Source of the DNA: Chryseobacterium gleum
GTDB lineage: Bacteria > Bacteroidota > Bacteroidia > Flavobacteriales_D > Crocinitomicaceae
Direction: 5' to 3'
Length of the DNA stretch: 64,000 nucleotides
NCBI GenBank assembly: GCA_945862165.1
Contig: CAMAXI010000011.1
Location: 1 to 64,000 of the forward strand
The notes under the pieces were generated by a model that saw nothing but the letters and a program-made list of their open reading frames with translations, was not told the DNA's origin and made no database searches. This document shows positions 45,999-55,640 of the stretch, one piece after another (the stretch's first letter is position 1; every line of letters begins with the position of its first letter). The position numbers were made by a program, and so were the translations under genes.

Positions 45999-48900
45999 AT
46001 GAAAGTTCCTATAAAACTATTTCTGATCACTATTGCGCTTATTTTTATAAATAATCATTCTTCTTTTTCTCAAGTTAAAAATTTCAAACATGATTTCTTA
46101 CTTGAAAACATGCAAGATGACAGTCAATTAGCCATTTCACTTACAAAATCAAAAGAGGTAATCGAATATCTTAATAGAAATAGCTTAACCATCAAAAAAA
46201 CCACTTCTAATTGGGTTTTCTTAACAATCAATGGAAAAGATTTAAAACAATTATTAGCTTCTCCCATTGCGAAATTTATTTATACTGAAATTAGTGAACC
46301 TACTTTGTTAAATGATACTTCACGTGTTCATCATCAGGTTAATGAAGTTCAGAATGGTTTAAATAAACTACAAGAAAAATTTAATGGGAATGGTATTATA
46401 TTAGGCTTTGTGGATAGTGGATTAGATTTTAACCATCCAGATTTTAAAGATTCTACTGGAAAGACTAGGGTATATTCCTATTGGGATCAAACGATAAAAA
46501 CCGCTACTTCAAGATCTCCTAAACCTTATAATTATGGGGAAGATTGGACTGCGACCGAAATTGACAATGGTCAGTGCACGGCAGTGGACAATCTTGGACA
46601 TGGAACACATGTAGTAGGAATCGCTGCAGGTAACGGATTAGCAAATGGGAAACACAAAGGAATGGCACCTGAAGCTACAATAGTTATGGTGAAAACAAAT
46701 AATACTGCGAAAAACTGGACTTTAACTGTAGCTGATGCTTGTGATTACATTTTTAAAACTGCGGATCTACTGAATAAACCATGCGTAATTAATATTAGTT
46801 ATGGTGTTGCAATGGGTTCGCACGATGGAAATGATCCAGCATCTGAATTTATTGAATCCCTATTGGATGAAAAACCGGGTAGAATTTTAGTCGCTGCAGC
46901 TGGTAATAATGGGAATTCAGGAAAGTATCATGTGCATGGGAATGTCACATCCGACACGTCTTTTTTTTGGGTGAAAAGCACAGCAAAAGGCATTGCAGGA
47001 AACAATTCTATCTTATTAGAAATGTGGGCCGATTCTTTAAAATTTAAAGATGTTCAATTTGCTACTGGTGCTAATTTAGCAGCTGGAAATTATTCTTTGC
47101 GTGGAAAGACAAAATTCAGAACCTTTTTAGAAGCTTTAAATGCTGCGCCCAATTCATTGCGTGATACAATTTTCAATGAAAATGGAGTTAAACTCGCATA
47201 CATAGATTATTATGCTGAAATAATGAATCATGAATATCACTTACAAACAGCGTATACGAGTATCGATTCTACCGATTATCTTTTTCAGTTTATGACAACA
47301 GGATCCGGTAGCTTTGATGTTTGGGGTGGAAGCGCGAATAAGGTAGGAACGAAAAATTTCAATGATTTTGAAACAATTAATATTCCAAACGTTTCTGTCT
47401 ACCCTCCTATCGCTCATTATTTGATGGCAGACACTTTACAGACAATTTTCTCTTCCTATATTTCATCCGAAAAAGTAATGACTGTTGGTAATGTTTCGAA
47501 CAAAGCGTCCTATACAACGAAAGATCAAATACTACACTTATCGGATTACAAACCTGGTGAAATTCATATTTCATCCTCGAAAGGTCCAAATAGAAAAGGG
47601 ATTACTAAACCAGATATTGTTGCTTCTGGAACAAAGATTTTCTCTGCAAATCCTTCCGTATTTTTAAATAACCCTGTCAATAATACCACATTGGATGAAG
47701 GTGGGTATCACGCTTTAAATTCCGGTACTTCGATGGCATCTCCGCTCGTTGCAGGTATAGCTGCTTTATATCTAGAAAAATGTTCCAAATCAAATTACCA
47801 AGACTTCAAAAATGATGTGACATTATCCGCTAAAACGAATTTAGTGCAAGGGAAAATTCCTAATAATGCCTATGGCAATGGAGAGATCAATGCATTAACT
47901 CTCTTATTATCTACAAACCCTATAATTAGTCTTTTAGGGGATACTGTTCTTCCATGTTCGGATTCAACAATATTGACCATCTCTTCCAACAAAGGACTTA
48001 ATTCAATTACTTGGGAAGATTTTGATACGAAAACATTAAAAACCTTCAAATTACCAGGTAAGTATCCATTTCAAATTACAGATACTAAAAATTGTAGTTT
48101 TAGAGATACAATCACCATTTTTCCTAGGATTCCTTTTAATCCTTCGATTTCATTTTTAGATAGTTCTAAATTTTCTTGCACAAAAAAGAATATACAAGTA
48201 ATTGCACAAGGAGGGAAAACATATCAATGGTCAGGAGGAATTAACCAACAAAATGATACTGTTACTTTTCAATTTCCAGGTAAATATCACTTAACTATTA
48301 CAGATTCTTATGGGTGTGTGAAAAGAGATAGTATCGATATCTTGACGGATACTATTTCGCCTATAATTACCTTTCAGAAAACGGATGGCTTTACAATTAA
48401 CTGTAATCAAAAATCGGTGCAATTAAAAGTAAATGGAGCAAATAAGTATAGCTGGGGAGGACAAGCATTATTAAACAAATCAGATTCTGCAACTTATTTA
48501 AAAGAAGGAATTTATAGTGTTATTGGAGAAGGGGTCAACGGCTGTACTTCTACAAAATCATTTGAGATTTTTAAAGATACAACACTCCCAATTGTCAGTA
48601 AAACATTTTCTGCACCAGCTTTAATTACGTGTAAAAACAAGACTGTTTCAATAACGTTATCTGGAGCAACTAAATATCAATGGGATGGCGGTAGTTCGGT
48701 AACTAATTTTTTAAATTCTTTCATAAAACCTGGAGTTTATCATTTTAACGCTAATAATTCCAATGGTTGTATCGTTAAAGATAGTGTTGAGATACTGTCG
48801 GACACAGTTCCAAATAAATCTTTATTATTAATAAAAGGTTTAAACAAACTTAACTGCGTCAATAAAAGAGTGAATATTCAAGCAAGTGGTGGAAATATAT

Positions 48901-49706
48901 ACACCTGGAGTGGAGGTACTTCCATACTCACAGATACAAATTCATTTATTATTGGTGGAAATTATACCGTTTTAATTGAAGATTCCAAAGGATGTATATC
49001 ACAAAAAAACATCTACATTGAGGAAGATTACAAGTCCCCTACTGTTTCCATCAATTATCTTACTAGTCCATTTATAACCTGTGATAACGAACCGGTTAAA
49101 GTGAAAACAGTTGGTGCTGTTAGTTACACATGGAATGGCGGTAAATATTTAAATAAAGATTCTAACACATTTAGTGTTGCAGGGAATTATAGTGTTACAG
49201 CTGTAGGTCAAAACGGATGTATTACAAAGGATGCTATTACCATAGAACAACATTTTTACCCGATAACTCCCACTATCACGCAAGTGGACAGTTTGTTAAT
49301 CGCATCAACCTCTCCAAATTATCAATGGTATTCGGAAGGTAATTTACTAAAGAATGAAACGAAACAAACCATAGTATTTCAAGTTGGAAAAACATATTTT
49401 GTGAGTGTAGAGTCGAATGGTTGTATTGCATCTAGTAAATTCTATACACCGCAAGTTTCTTCTTTACAAAATCATGCAATATTACCGATACATATTTTTC
49501 CAAATCCTACAAATACAGGAAGATTTAATTTAGAGGGTTTAGTGGAGAGTGATCAGCTATATCTTTCTGATTTATTGGGTAATAAAATTGACATCCATAA
49601 AATTAGCGTAACTGAATTTCAACTTGAAAATGTTGCAAATGGAGTTTATCTGCTTACAATTGAGCGGAATTCTGACCGTATGTTAGTAAAAATCATTAAA
49701 AATTAA
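45999..49706 (+). CDS. Secreted S8 subtilase with Cys-containing repeats and T9SS sorting domain
   Basis: The protein is about 1235 residues with signal peptide MKVPIKLFLITIALIFINNH. The subtilisin domain has all triad segments: Asp in GFVDSGLDFNHPDF, His in DNLGHGTHVVGIAAG, Asn in AAAGNNGNSG, and Ser in NSGTSMASPLVAGIAALY. It is followed by about six repeats of 75-90 residues, each with a Cys near the start, a Y-x-W-x-GG core, a GxY strand and an NGC end, resembling PKD-like or SprB-type modules. The last about 75 residues (HIFPNPTNTGRFNLEG, GVYLLTIERNS, MLVKIIKN) are a type A sorting domain for type IX secretion. The TTG at 45984 could extend the frame, but ATG at 45999 gives a clean signal peptide. 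Confidence 0.92.
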   Translation: MKVPIKLFLITIALIFINNHSSFSQVKNFKHDFLLENMQDDSQLAISLTKSKEVIEYLNRNSLTIKKTTSNWVFLTINGKDLKQLLASPIAKFIYTEISEPTLLNDTSRVHHQVNEVQNGLNKLQEKFNGNGIILGFVDSGLDFNHPDFKDSTGKTRVYSYWDQTIKTATSRSPKPYNYGEDWTATEIDNGQCTAVDNLGHGTHVVGIAAGNGLANGKHKGMAPEATIVMVKTNNTAKNWTLTVADACDYIFKTADLLNKPCVINISYGVAMGSHDGNDPASEFIESLLDEKPGRILVAAAGNNGNSGKYHVHGNVTSDTSFFWVKSTAKGIAGNNSILLEMWADSLKFKDVQFATGANLAAGNYSLRGKTKFRTFLEALNAAPNSLRDTIFNENGVKLAYIDYYAEIMNHEYHLQTAYTSIDSTDYLFQFMTTGSGSFDVWGGSANKVGTKNFNDFETINIPNVSVYPPIAHYLMADTLQTIFSSYISSEKVMTVGNVSNKASYTTKDQILHLSDYKPGEIHISSSKGPNRKGITKPDIVASGTKIFSANPSVFLNNPVNNTTLDEGGYHALNSGTSMASPLVAGIAALYLEKCSKSNYQDFKNDVTLSAKTNLVQGKIPNNAYGNGEINALTLLLSTNPIISLLGDTVLPCSDSTILTISSNKGLNSITWEDFDTKTLKTFKLPGKYPFQITDTKNCSFRDTITIFPRIPFNPSISFLDSSKFSCTKKNIQVIAQGGKTYQWSGGINQQNDTVTFQFPGKYHLTITDSYGCVKRDSIDILTDTISPIITFQKTDGFTINCNQKSVQLKVNGANKYSWGGQALLNKSDSATYLKEGIYSVIGEGVNGCTSTKSFEIFKDTTLPIVSKTFSAPALITCKNKTVSITLSGATKYQWDGGSSVTNFLNSFIKPGVYHFNANNSNGCIVKDSVEILSDTVPNKSLLLIKGLNKLNCVNKRVNIQASGGNIYTWSGGTSILTDTNSFIIGGNYTVLIEDSKGCISQKNIYIEEDYKSPTVSINYLTSPFITCDNEPVKVKTVGAVSYTWNGGKYLNKDSNTFSVAGNYSVTAVGQNGCITKDAITIEQHFYPITPTITQVDSLLIASTSPNYQWYSEGNLLKNETKQTIVFQVGKTYFVSVESNGCIASSKFYTPQVSSLQNHAILPIHIFPNPTNTGRFNLEGLVESDQLYLSDLLGNKIDIHKISVTEFQLENVANGVYLLTIERNSDRMLVKIIKN

Positions 49707-49727
49707 TTTCAGAATTCAATAAATACT

Positions 49728-49735
49728 TATTTTTG
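49728..49735 (+). promoter_or_regulatory. -7 box of the DUF5606 gene
   Basis: TATTTTTG matches TAnnTTTG and contains the TTG at 49733, so the gene cannot start there. It lies 24 bases before the ATG at 49760. Confidence 0.5.
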
Positions 49736-49759
49736 AGAAAAAATATTAAAAAACATAAG

Positions 49760-50269
49760 ATGAATTTAACAGGTATAATGGCAATTTCAGGCAAACCAGG
49801 ATTATTTAAGGTTGTTGCTCAAGGTAAAAGTAATTTAATTGTTGAGTCATTAGAGGATGGAAAAAAAATTCCTGCACACTCAAAAGATCGTATTTCTGGC
49901 TTAGAAGATATTAGCGTATATACGTATGATGAGGATGCAGTTTTATCTAATGTTTTAGAAGCTATTTACAAAAAAGAAAATGGCGGTTTAGCGCCTTCCC
50001 ATAAAGAAGATAAAAACACATTATTAGCTTATTTCTTGGAAATTTTACCAAATTATGATCAAGAGCGTGTTTATTTTTCCGATGTAAAAAAAATATTCCA
50101 TTGGTATAATTTATTACATAAATCTGGAAATTTAATTATCGATGAACCAGTAATTGAAGAACCTGCTAAAAAAGTAGCATCTAAAAAAGTAGAAGCAACT
50201 GAATCAACGGACGAAGCTCCAAAAAAAACCAGAGCACCAAGAAAAAAAGCAGAAAAAACAGTTGAGTAA
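49760..50269 (+). CDS. DUF5606 family protein
   Basis: The protein is about 169 residues. The N-terminal 75 residues, NLTGIMAISGKPGLFKVVAQ, SLEDGKKIPAHSKDRISGL, form the small beta-barrel module of DUF5606. The following part, EILPNYDQERVYFSDVKKIFHWYNLL, is helical. A Lys/Ala/Glu-rich tail (residues 140-169: KKVASKKVEA, KKTRAPRKKAEK) could bind nucleic acid. The family is found across Bacteroidota; the function is unknown. The ATG at 49760 is chosen because the upstream TTG at 49733 falls in a promoter box. The BatA-like gene follows. Confidence 0.85.
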   Translation: MNLTGIMAISGKPGLFKVVAQGKSNLIVESLEDGKKIPAHSKDRISGLEDISVYTYDEDAVLSNVLEAIYKKENGGLAPSHKEDKNTLLAYFLEILPNYDQERVYFSDVKKIFHWYNLLHKSGNLIIDEPVIEEPAKKVASKKVEATESTDEAPKKTRAPRKKAEKTVE

Positions 50270-50307
50270 ATCGATCACTAAAGAGTAACTGAAAGTTACG
50301 TACATGT

Positions 50308-52329
50308 ATGCGATTCGAACATCCAAATTTTTTATTTGCTTTAATTTTATTAGTAGTACCAATTCTAATACATTTATTTAGTTTTCGTCGCTACAAAACT
50401 TTCTATTTTTCCAGCATCTATTTTTTAAAGAATATAGAAGAGGAGACTAAAAATGTTCGGAAATTAAAGCATTTATTCGTTTTAATTGCTCGATTACTAG
50501 CATTTACTTCACTAATTATTGCTTTTGCACAACCTTACATACCAATCAAAGGTTCTGCAAAAAATACGAATTCTGTATTAGCAATCTATATTGACAATTC
50601 GTTTTCGATGTCTAGTATCGGAGCAAGTGGCAGCTTACTGTCTGAATCTAAAGAACAGGCGAAAAAGATCATTGAAAATGCATCGGCCAATGTGCGTGTA
50701 TTATTAGTTACAAATGGATTAACTGGTATTGAACAACAATTATGCGCAAAATCGGAAGCTTTTAATCGTTTAGATAAAATACAAATTTCACCTTTATCGC
50801 ATCCATTATCGGAAGTCATTCAATGGATGGAAGAAAGTGTCAATGAAAACACCCCTAATTCTTATGCCAAGCAGTTTGTTGTACTGACTGACTTTCAAAA
50901 AAATCAAAGCGATTTAAAAAATATTCACTTAGACAAATCGATTTATTTTTATCCAATACAACTTATTCCGGAACAAAAAAACAATGTATCGATTGATTCT
51001 ATTTGGTTTAACAATCCAAATTTCAAAACTAAAATTAACAATGAATTAAACATACAATTAACCAATCATGGCGATGAAATAGTTTCGAATTTAGAGTTAC
51101 AACTCGCAGTAAACGAAACTAAAAGAACCGTGTTTGTATCTATTCCAAAACATAGTAAAAAGGAGATTGTTTTAAACTATTCAGATTTAACCATTGGTGA
51201 AAAAATAGGACATGTTCATATCACAGATAAAAATGTACACTTTGATGATGATTTTTATTTTACATACCAAGTTGCTTCAAATGCAAATATATTATTAATA
51301 CAAGGCGAAGATGCGGATTTAAAAATAGCAAAAACTTATAAACTAGATAGTTATTATCGAGTTAGTGAATTAAGTAGTACTTCCTTCTTACCTGCTTCTA
51401 CCCTTGACAAACAATTGGTTATATTAAATGGCGTAAATGTTTTAAACGATGGAATCAATGACGCTATTTATAAATTTACCCAAAGTGGTGGATCTGTTTT
51501 ATTGTTTCCTGGCACAAAAATTCACAAGCAATCGTGGAATAATTTATTGCAAAAATTAAATCTTCCACAAATTTCTGAAGTTTCAGCTACGAATTCAAGC
51601 TTAAGTTCTATCAGCTATTCGGATCCATTTTTTCAAGGGATTTTTGATAAAAACCCCAGGAATATTAACCTTCCAATCCTTCAAAAAATATATCAGACAC
51701 GGGCGAGTGTCTCAAGTACCCCCTTGTTATCCCTTCAAAACAATCTACCTTTATTCTTAAGAAACAATAATAATTATTTATTTACAAGCGCTTTAGATTC
51801 AACGTTTAGTGCTTTTACTTCAAATGCTTTATTTCCATCTTGTTTATTACGAACTGCAGAATTAAGTCAACAAAAATCAGAACTTTATTTAACCATTGGA
51901 AGTAATAATCGTTTTCCATGGTATGGACCAACTACTTCCGATAATTTATTCCATATTGAAGGGGAAGGAATTGATTTTATACCTGTTGTAGAAAAGATAG
52001 ATCAATTAACGTATATTTCGCTTTTAAATCCATCTTTGAGTCAAGCATTACGCCAGGGAATTTATCAGTTAACGAATGTGGACCTATCCAAAGCATTACC
52101 GTTAAATTATTCCCGAGTGGAATCAAACATAGCTACATTTACCGAGGATGAAATTAAAAGCTATTTAAATACTGAAAAATACCCAAGATTATATTTTAAA
52201 AGTATAGAGCTTAGCGATCAAAATTTGAACATCCAATTAGAAAAACCGGTAGAATATTGGAGGATTTTCTTACTTTTATCCCTGTTTTTCTTACTGCTAG
52301 AAATAGCGCTATTGAAATTTTTACGTTAA
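50308..52329 (+). CDS. BatA/aerotolerance-type membrane protein with von Willebrand-like domain
   Basis: The 673-residue protein opens with the BatA N-terminal domain, [41 protein letters not shown], and a second membrane helix ([19 protein letters not shown]). Then comes a von Willebrand-like domain with a metal-binding DNSFSM motif at about residue 93. A C-terminal membrane helix ([20 protein letters not shown]) closes the protein. BatA-like proteins occur in MoxR/Bat operons, but no MoxR ATPase is adjacent here, and in flavobacteria a stand-alone copy is common. It is followed by a dihydroorotase-like gene after ten bases. Confidence 0.87.
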   Translation: MRFEHPNFLFALILLVVPILIHLFSFRRYKTFYFSSIYFLKNIEEETKNVRKLKHLFVLIARLLAFTSLIIAFAQPYIPIKGSAKNTNSVLAIYIDNSFSMSSIGASGSLLSESKEQAKKIIENASANVRVLLVTNGLTGIEQQLCAKSEAFNRLDKIQISPLSHPLSEVIQWMEESVNENTPNSYAKQFVVLTDFQKNQSDLKNIHLDKSIYFYPIQLIPEQKNNVSIDSIWFNNPNFKTKINNELNIQLTNHGDEIVSNLELQLAVNETKRTVFVSIPKHSKKEIVLNYSDLTIGEKIGHVHITDKNVHFDDDFYFTYQVASNANILLIQGEDADLKIAKTYKLDSYYRVSELSSTSFLPASTLDKQLVILNGVNVLNDGINDAIYKFTQSGGSVLLFPGTKIHKQSWNNLLQKLNLPQISEVSATNSSLSSISYSDPFFQGIFDKNPRNINLPILQKIYQTRASVSSTPLLSLQNNLPLFLRNNNNYLFTSALDSTFSAFTSNALFPSCLLRTAELSQQKSELYLTIGSNNRFPWYGPTTSDNLFHIEGEGIDFIPVVEKIDQLTYISLLNPSLSQALRQGIYQLTNVDLSKALPLNYSRVESNIATFTEDEIKSYLNTEKYPRLYFKSIELSDQNLNIQLEKPVEYWRIFLLLSLFFLLLEIALLKFLR

Positions 52330-52339
52330 CTATAAGTTT

Positions 52340-53599
52340 ATGAGATTCCTGATAAAACAAGCACACATTATCGATGAAAGTTCTACGTTTAATCAACACG
52401 TTAAAGATATTTATATTGAGGATGGCGTAATTGTAGAAATTGCTGATTTAATAGAAAAGGAAGATATAGTTACCATTGAATTTAATGGATTAAAAGTTTC
52501 TCAAAGTTGGGCAGATGCAAAAGCACATTTTTGCGATCCTGGTGAAGAACATAAAGAAACTATAGAAACTGGTTTACAAGCTGCTGCTGCAGGAGGGTTT
52601 GCGTATGTTGGCTTACTACCTTCAACACAGCCTGTGATAGATGGGAAAACGCAAATAGAATATGCTTTACGCAAGGCTGAGCAACAGGTTACAACATTAA
52701 TTCCTTTTGGTACGATTACAGAAAAAATGTTAGGTGAAAATTTAGCGGAAATGTTCGACATGACTCAATCAGGAACACGTTTCTTTACCGATGACACAAA
52801 ACATTTATCTACCGGAATTTTATATCGCGCGTTACTATATTCAAAAACATTTGGAGGAAAAATAATCGCGTTTTCAAGAGACTATTCGTTAGCAAAGGGC
52901 GGACAAGTAAATGAAGGAGAAGCATCTACTAAAACCGGTTTGAAGTCAGAAGCTAGTATAGCAGAAGTAATTGATTTAGAGCGAAATATTCGACTTCTTG
53001 AATATACAGAAGGAAATTTACATGTTACTGGTATTTCCTGTGAAGAATCTGTAGCTGTAATACGTGCTGCAAAAAGAAAAGGCTTAAATCTTACCGCGGA
53101 CGTACATATTGAACAATTATTGTTTAATGAAACTGCAGTGTTGAATTTTGATGTGCATTACAAACTTAAGCCTGTTTTACGCAAAGAGTCGGATCGTTTA
53201 TCTTTAATTGAAGCAGTAAAAGATGGGACGATTGATATTATCGTTTCCAATCATAGACCTTATGATTTAGAAGAAAAGGATGTTGAATTTGATCATGCTT
53301 CTTTTGGAAATATAACACTTCAAACCGCTTTTTGTTCTTTACTTTCTAAAAATGAATTTACAGTAGAAGAAATAATTGCTATTTTTTCTAAGCGTAATAG
53401 ATCATTTTTACAAATCAACCCTGCTCCTATTGAAGTTGGTTCGATTGCAGATTTGACTTTTTTCACTACCGAAGATTCAACGCTTTTTTCGAAAGAAGAA
53501 ATAATGTCAGCAACCTACAACACTCCTTTTTTAAATCAAACTTTAACTGGTAAAGTATTTGGTATTTTACACAATGGGCAATTAGTAATAAAAGACTAA
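52340..53599 (+). CDS. Dihydroorotase-like protein lacking metal ligands (pseudo-DHO)
   Basis: The 419-residue amidohydrolase-fold protein aligns in order with PyrC, but most metal ligands are changed. The HxH motif of DLHVHLR-type enzymes reads DAKAHF, replacing the first His with Lys 61. The HxxHxS position reads HVTGIS, the PHH position reads IEQ, and the DHAPH motif reads NHRPY, replacing the catalytic Asp with Asn. The fold features ([25 protein letters not shown]) are kept. It should therefore be catalytically inactive, like the PyrC-prime proteins that assist aspartate transcarbamoylase in some bacteria. Bacteroidota usually have a separate active PyrC. Partner and function are inferred, not shown. 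Confidence 0.8.
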   Translation: MRFLIKQAHIIDESSTFNQHVKDIYIEDGVIVEIADLIEKEDIVTIEFNGLKVSQSWADAKAHFCDPGEEHKETIETGLQAAAAGGFAYVGLLPSTQPVIDGKTQIEYALRKAEQQVTTLIPFGTITEKMLGENLAEMFDMTQSGTRFFTDDTKHLSTGILYRALLYSKTFGGKIIAFSRDYSLAKGGQVNEGEASTKTGLKSEASIAEVIDLERNIRLLEYTEGNLHVTGISCEESVAVIRAAKRKGLNLTADVHIEQLLFNETAVLNFDVHYKLKPVLRKESDRLSLIEAVKDGTIDIIVSNHRPYDLEEKDVEFDHASFGNITLQTAFCSLLSKNEFTVEEIIAIFSKRNRSFLQINPAPIEVGSIADLTFFTTEDSTLFSKEEIMSATYNTPFLNQTLTGKVFGILHNGQLVIKD

Positions 53600-53600
53600 A

Positions 53601-54158
53601 ATGTTACCAAAGAAAACTTTTTTTCAACGTTTCTGGAGAGAAAAAAAAATGGTTGGGGCAATTAGTCCTAGTTCCTCTTTTCTAACGAATAAAATGTTAG
53701 AAAACATAGATTTTAATTCTGCAAAAGTCTTTATAGAAATTGGTCCAGGTACAGGAGTATTTACCAAAAAAATGTTGTCGAGAATGAATCCCGAAAGTAT
53801 TTTTTTAGTTTTCGAATTAAACCAAGAGTTTCACCAAGAACTTCAAATTAAAATAGTAGATAAAAGGGTTGTTTTCATTAACGATAGTGCGGAAAAATTG
53901 GAAGATTATTTAGTACAATTTAACATACCTAAAGTCGATGTAATTATTTCCTCACTTCCACTTTCTAATTTCTACCAACGATTTACCTTGAAGATACTTA
54001 GGACTTTCAAGGATTGCTTAAATGAATCTGGAAAATTTATTCAATTTCAATATTCTCTCAAACAAAAAAAAGAATTGAATCATGTTTTTTCCAATGTAAA
54101 TATTTCGTTTACACTGTTTAATATTCCACCTGCTTTCATATATACGTGTAATAAGTAA
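53601..54158 (+). CDS. SAM methyltransferase, phospholipid N-methyltransferase-like
   Basis: The 185-residue protein has motif I FIEIGPGTGVFTKKML, motif II VFELNQEF, and motif IV region VDVIISSLPLSNFYQRF, with a C-terminal FIQFQYSLKQ. The GPGTGVFT opening plus SSLPL core is the PmtA-type pattern for methylation of phosphatidylethanolamine; KsgA-type rRNA dimethylases share the fold but have NLPY there. The N-terminal MVGAISPSSSFLTNKML matches the same family. It is adjacent (one base gap) to the pseudo-dihydroorotase gene. The substrate is likely a lipid, but not proven from sequence. Confidence 0.78.
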   Translation: MLPKKTFFQRFWREKKMVGAISPSSSFLTNKMLENIDFNSAKVFIEIGPGTGVFTKKMLSRMNPESIFLVFELNQEFHQELQIKIVDKRVVFINDSAEKLEDYLVQFNIPKVDVIISSLPLSNFYQRFTLKILRTFKDCLNESGKFIQFQYSLKQKKELNHVFSNVNISFTLFNIPPAFIYTCNK

Positions 54159-54202
54159 TACGTTTATATTTCTTTTAATTGCTTTTCACTTACACTTCAA
54201 AA

Positions 54203-54234
54203 TTTGATTCTATCAAAAAAATAGTGTAGATTTG
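54203..54234 (+). promoter_or_regulatory. Promoter of the DUF3822-rsmD pair
   Basis: TTTG (54203-54206) is followed after 20 bases by TAGATTTG (54227-54234), a full match to the Bacteroidota promoter, 36 bases before the ATG at 54270. Confidence 0.7.
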
Positions 54235-54269
54235 TTTATCACTTAAAGGTTATTGTTTTCTAGATTTTT

Positions 54270-55031
54270 ATGGCAAATAAATTACAATTAGCATTTGAAT
54301 TTTCTTCATTTTCATTCACCATTTCAGAAATTCGTAACAACGAAGTTTTAATTATAAATCACACTGTTTTTTCTGGTAATACAGAACGTGAAATGAAGCA
54401 AGATATTCAATTAGCATTATCTGTAATTCCTAGCACTGAAAAATACGAAGAATACACCTTGTCTTGGGTTTCTAGACAATGTACGATTGTTCCAACCCCT
54501 ATATTTAAAGCATCTTCTTCATCCGCAATTTATGCTACTTGTTTTTCAAAAGAGGCTATCACCAATGATTTAGATTACAATGTTATTTCTGAAGGAAATT
54601 GTGTGAATATTTTTGAAATTCCTTTATGGTTAAAATCCTTTTTTGTGATTCGATATCCTAGAATTATCATTCAACATTCCATGAGTCATCTTTTACGAAG
54701 CGTTTTAGAAAAGGGCAATGGAACTGAAATACATTTAAGCATTTATGCTAACTATTTTCATCTAGTTTTAGTGAAATCGAATGTTTTACTCTTGGCAAAT
54801 ACGTATGATTTCTCCAACGAAGATGATTTATTGTATTATACTACTTTTTGTATCCAACAAAATGAACTTTCTCTAGAAAAAGGCAAATTATTTCTGCATA
54901 TTTCTGAAGAATCCAATAAAGAATTAGTGAATTTATTTTATTCCAAGTGGAATACCATTGCAAACTTCAAAAGTTACACCATTCAAACTATTCCTTACTC
55001 ACTCCTAAAACAACAATTAACTTGCGTATAA
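54270..55031 (+). CDS. DUF3822 family protein
   Basis: The 253-residue protein has an N-terminal strand-rich start KLQLAFEFSSFSFTISEI, a middle with NCVNIFEIPLWLKSFFV and IIIQHSMSHLLRSVLEK, and TEIHLSIYANYFHLVLV, an ASKHA-like (actin/Hsp70 fold) outline of DUF3822. The role is unknown. It is conserved next to rsmD in Bacteroidota, which suggests a link to ribosome assembly or DNA/RNA methylation, but this is association only. Its stop overlaps the rsmD start by ten bases. It has its own promoter upstream. Confidence 0.85.
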   Translation: MANKLQLAFEFSSFSFTISEIRNNEVLIINHTVFSGNTEREMKQDIQLALSVIPSTEKYEEYTLSWVSRQCTIVPTPIFKASSSSAIYATCFSKEAITNDLDYNVISEGNCVNIFEIPLWLKSFFVIRYPRIIIQHSMSHLLRSVLEKGNGTEIHLSIYANYFHLVLVKSNVLLLANTYDFSNEDDLLYYTTFCIQQNELSLEKGKLFLHISEESNKELVNLFYSKWNTIANFKSYTIQTIPYSLLKQQLTCV

Positions 55032-55594
55032 TCAGAGGTATTTTAAAATCAAGAAGATTTAGCACCCCGAAAAATTTTCCTTCCAGACCAACAACCGATT
55101 TTGCAAAAGAGGGTTTATTTAACATCCTAGAAAACACATTTTCCTTACAAAATTTAGATATTTTAGATTTATGTGCTGGAACGGGTAATATCACTTATGA
55201 ATTTGCATCGCGTGAAGCAGGTAAAATATTAGCAGTGGATACAAATTACAATTGCTGTAAGTTTATCCAAAAAATGGTTTCCGAGAACAATTTAGAAGAA
55301 ACAGTCTCTGTACTTAAATCGGATATTCGTGATTTTGTACGTAAAACAGAGCGAAAATTTGATTTGATATTTTTAGACCCGCCATACGAATCTACTTTTT
55401 ACGAAGAAGTAATCCAAAATATTTACGAACGTTCTCTTTTACAAGAAGATGGATTATTAGTTGTGGAACACAGTAAACGAAAAGATTTATCACATCTTCC
55501 ATATTTTGAAAAAGTGAAGGATTATGGTGGAGTATGTTTTTCATTTTTCGGCCCTTCGAGTGCCTCAGGGACCGAAAATAGTGACGAGATATGA
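55022..55594 (+). CDS. rsmD: 16S rRNA (guanine966-N2)-methyltransferase RsmD
   Basis: The 190-residue protein, starting from TTG at 55022, begins with RIIRGILKSRRFSTPKNFPSRPTTDFAKEGLFNIL, the RsmD start, followed by SAM motif ILDLCAGTGNITYEF and the catalytic IFLDPPYESTFYEEV (DPPY). It methylates G966 of 16S rRNA. The TTG gives the canonical N-terminus; the frame opens upstream but only as overlap with DUF3822. Start and stop overlap (ten bases) means coupling. The protein should end near YGGVCFSFFG; the last 13 codons run into a REP-like hairpin (55545-55578), adding an acidic tail. Confidence 0.88.
   Translation: MRIIRGILKSRRFSTPKNFPSRPTTDFAKEGLFNILENTFSLQNLDILDLCAGTGNITYEFASREAGKILAVDTNYNCCKFIQKMVSENNLEETVSVLKSDIRDFVRKTERKFDLIFLDPPYESTFYEEVIQNIYERSLLQEDGLLVVEHSKRKDLSHLPYFEKVKDYGGVCFSFFGPSSASGTENSDEI
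55545..55578. repeat. REP-like hairpin fused to the end of rsmD
   Basis: TTTTCGGCCCT (55545-55555) pairs with AGGGACCGAAAA (55567-55578), with one bulged base, over an 11-base loop. The reverse complement contains CCCTGAGGCACTCGAAGGGCC, resembling the widespread CCCTGAG...TCGAAGGG repeat of bacterial chromosomes. Confidence 0.65.
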
Positions 55595-55640
55595 ATTACG
55601 TGTGACAGGTGAAGAGTGACGTTTTTAAAAACAATGATAT

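Noticed and set aside
55595-55640. GTGACAGGTGAAGAGTGACG as a tandem repeat or promoter
   Set aside because: It is a short GTGAC-rich stretch with imperfect repeats and no consistent spacing or promoter box.
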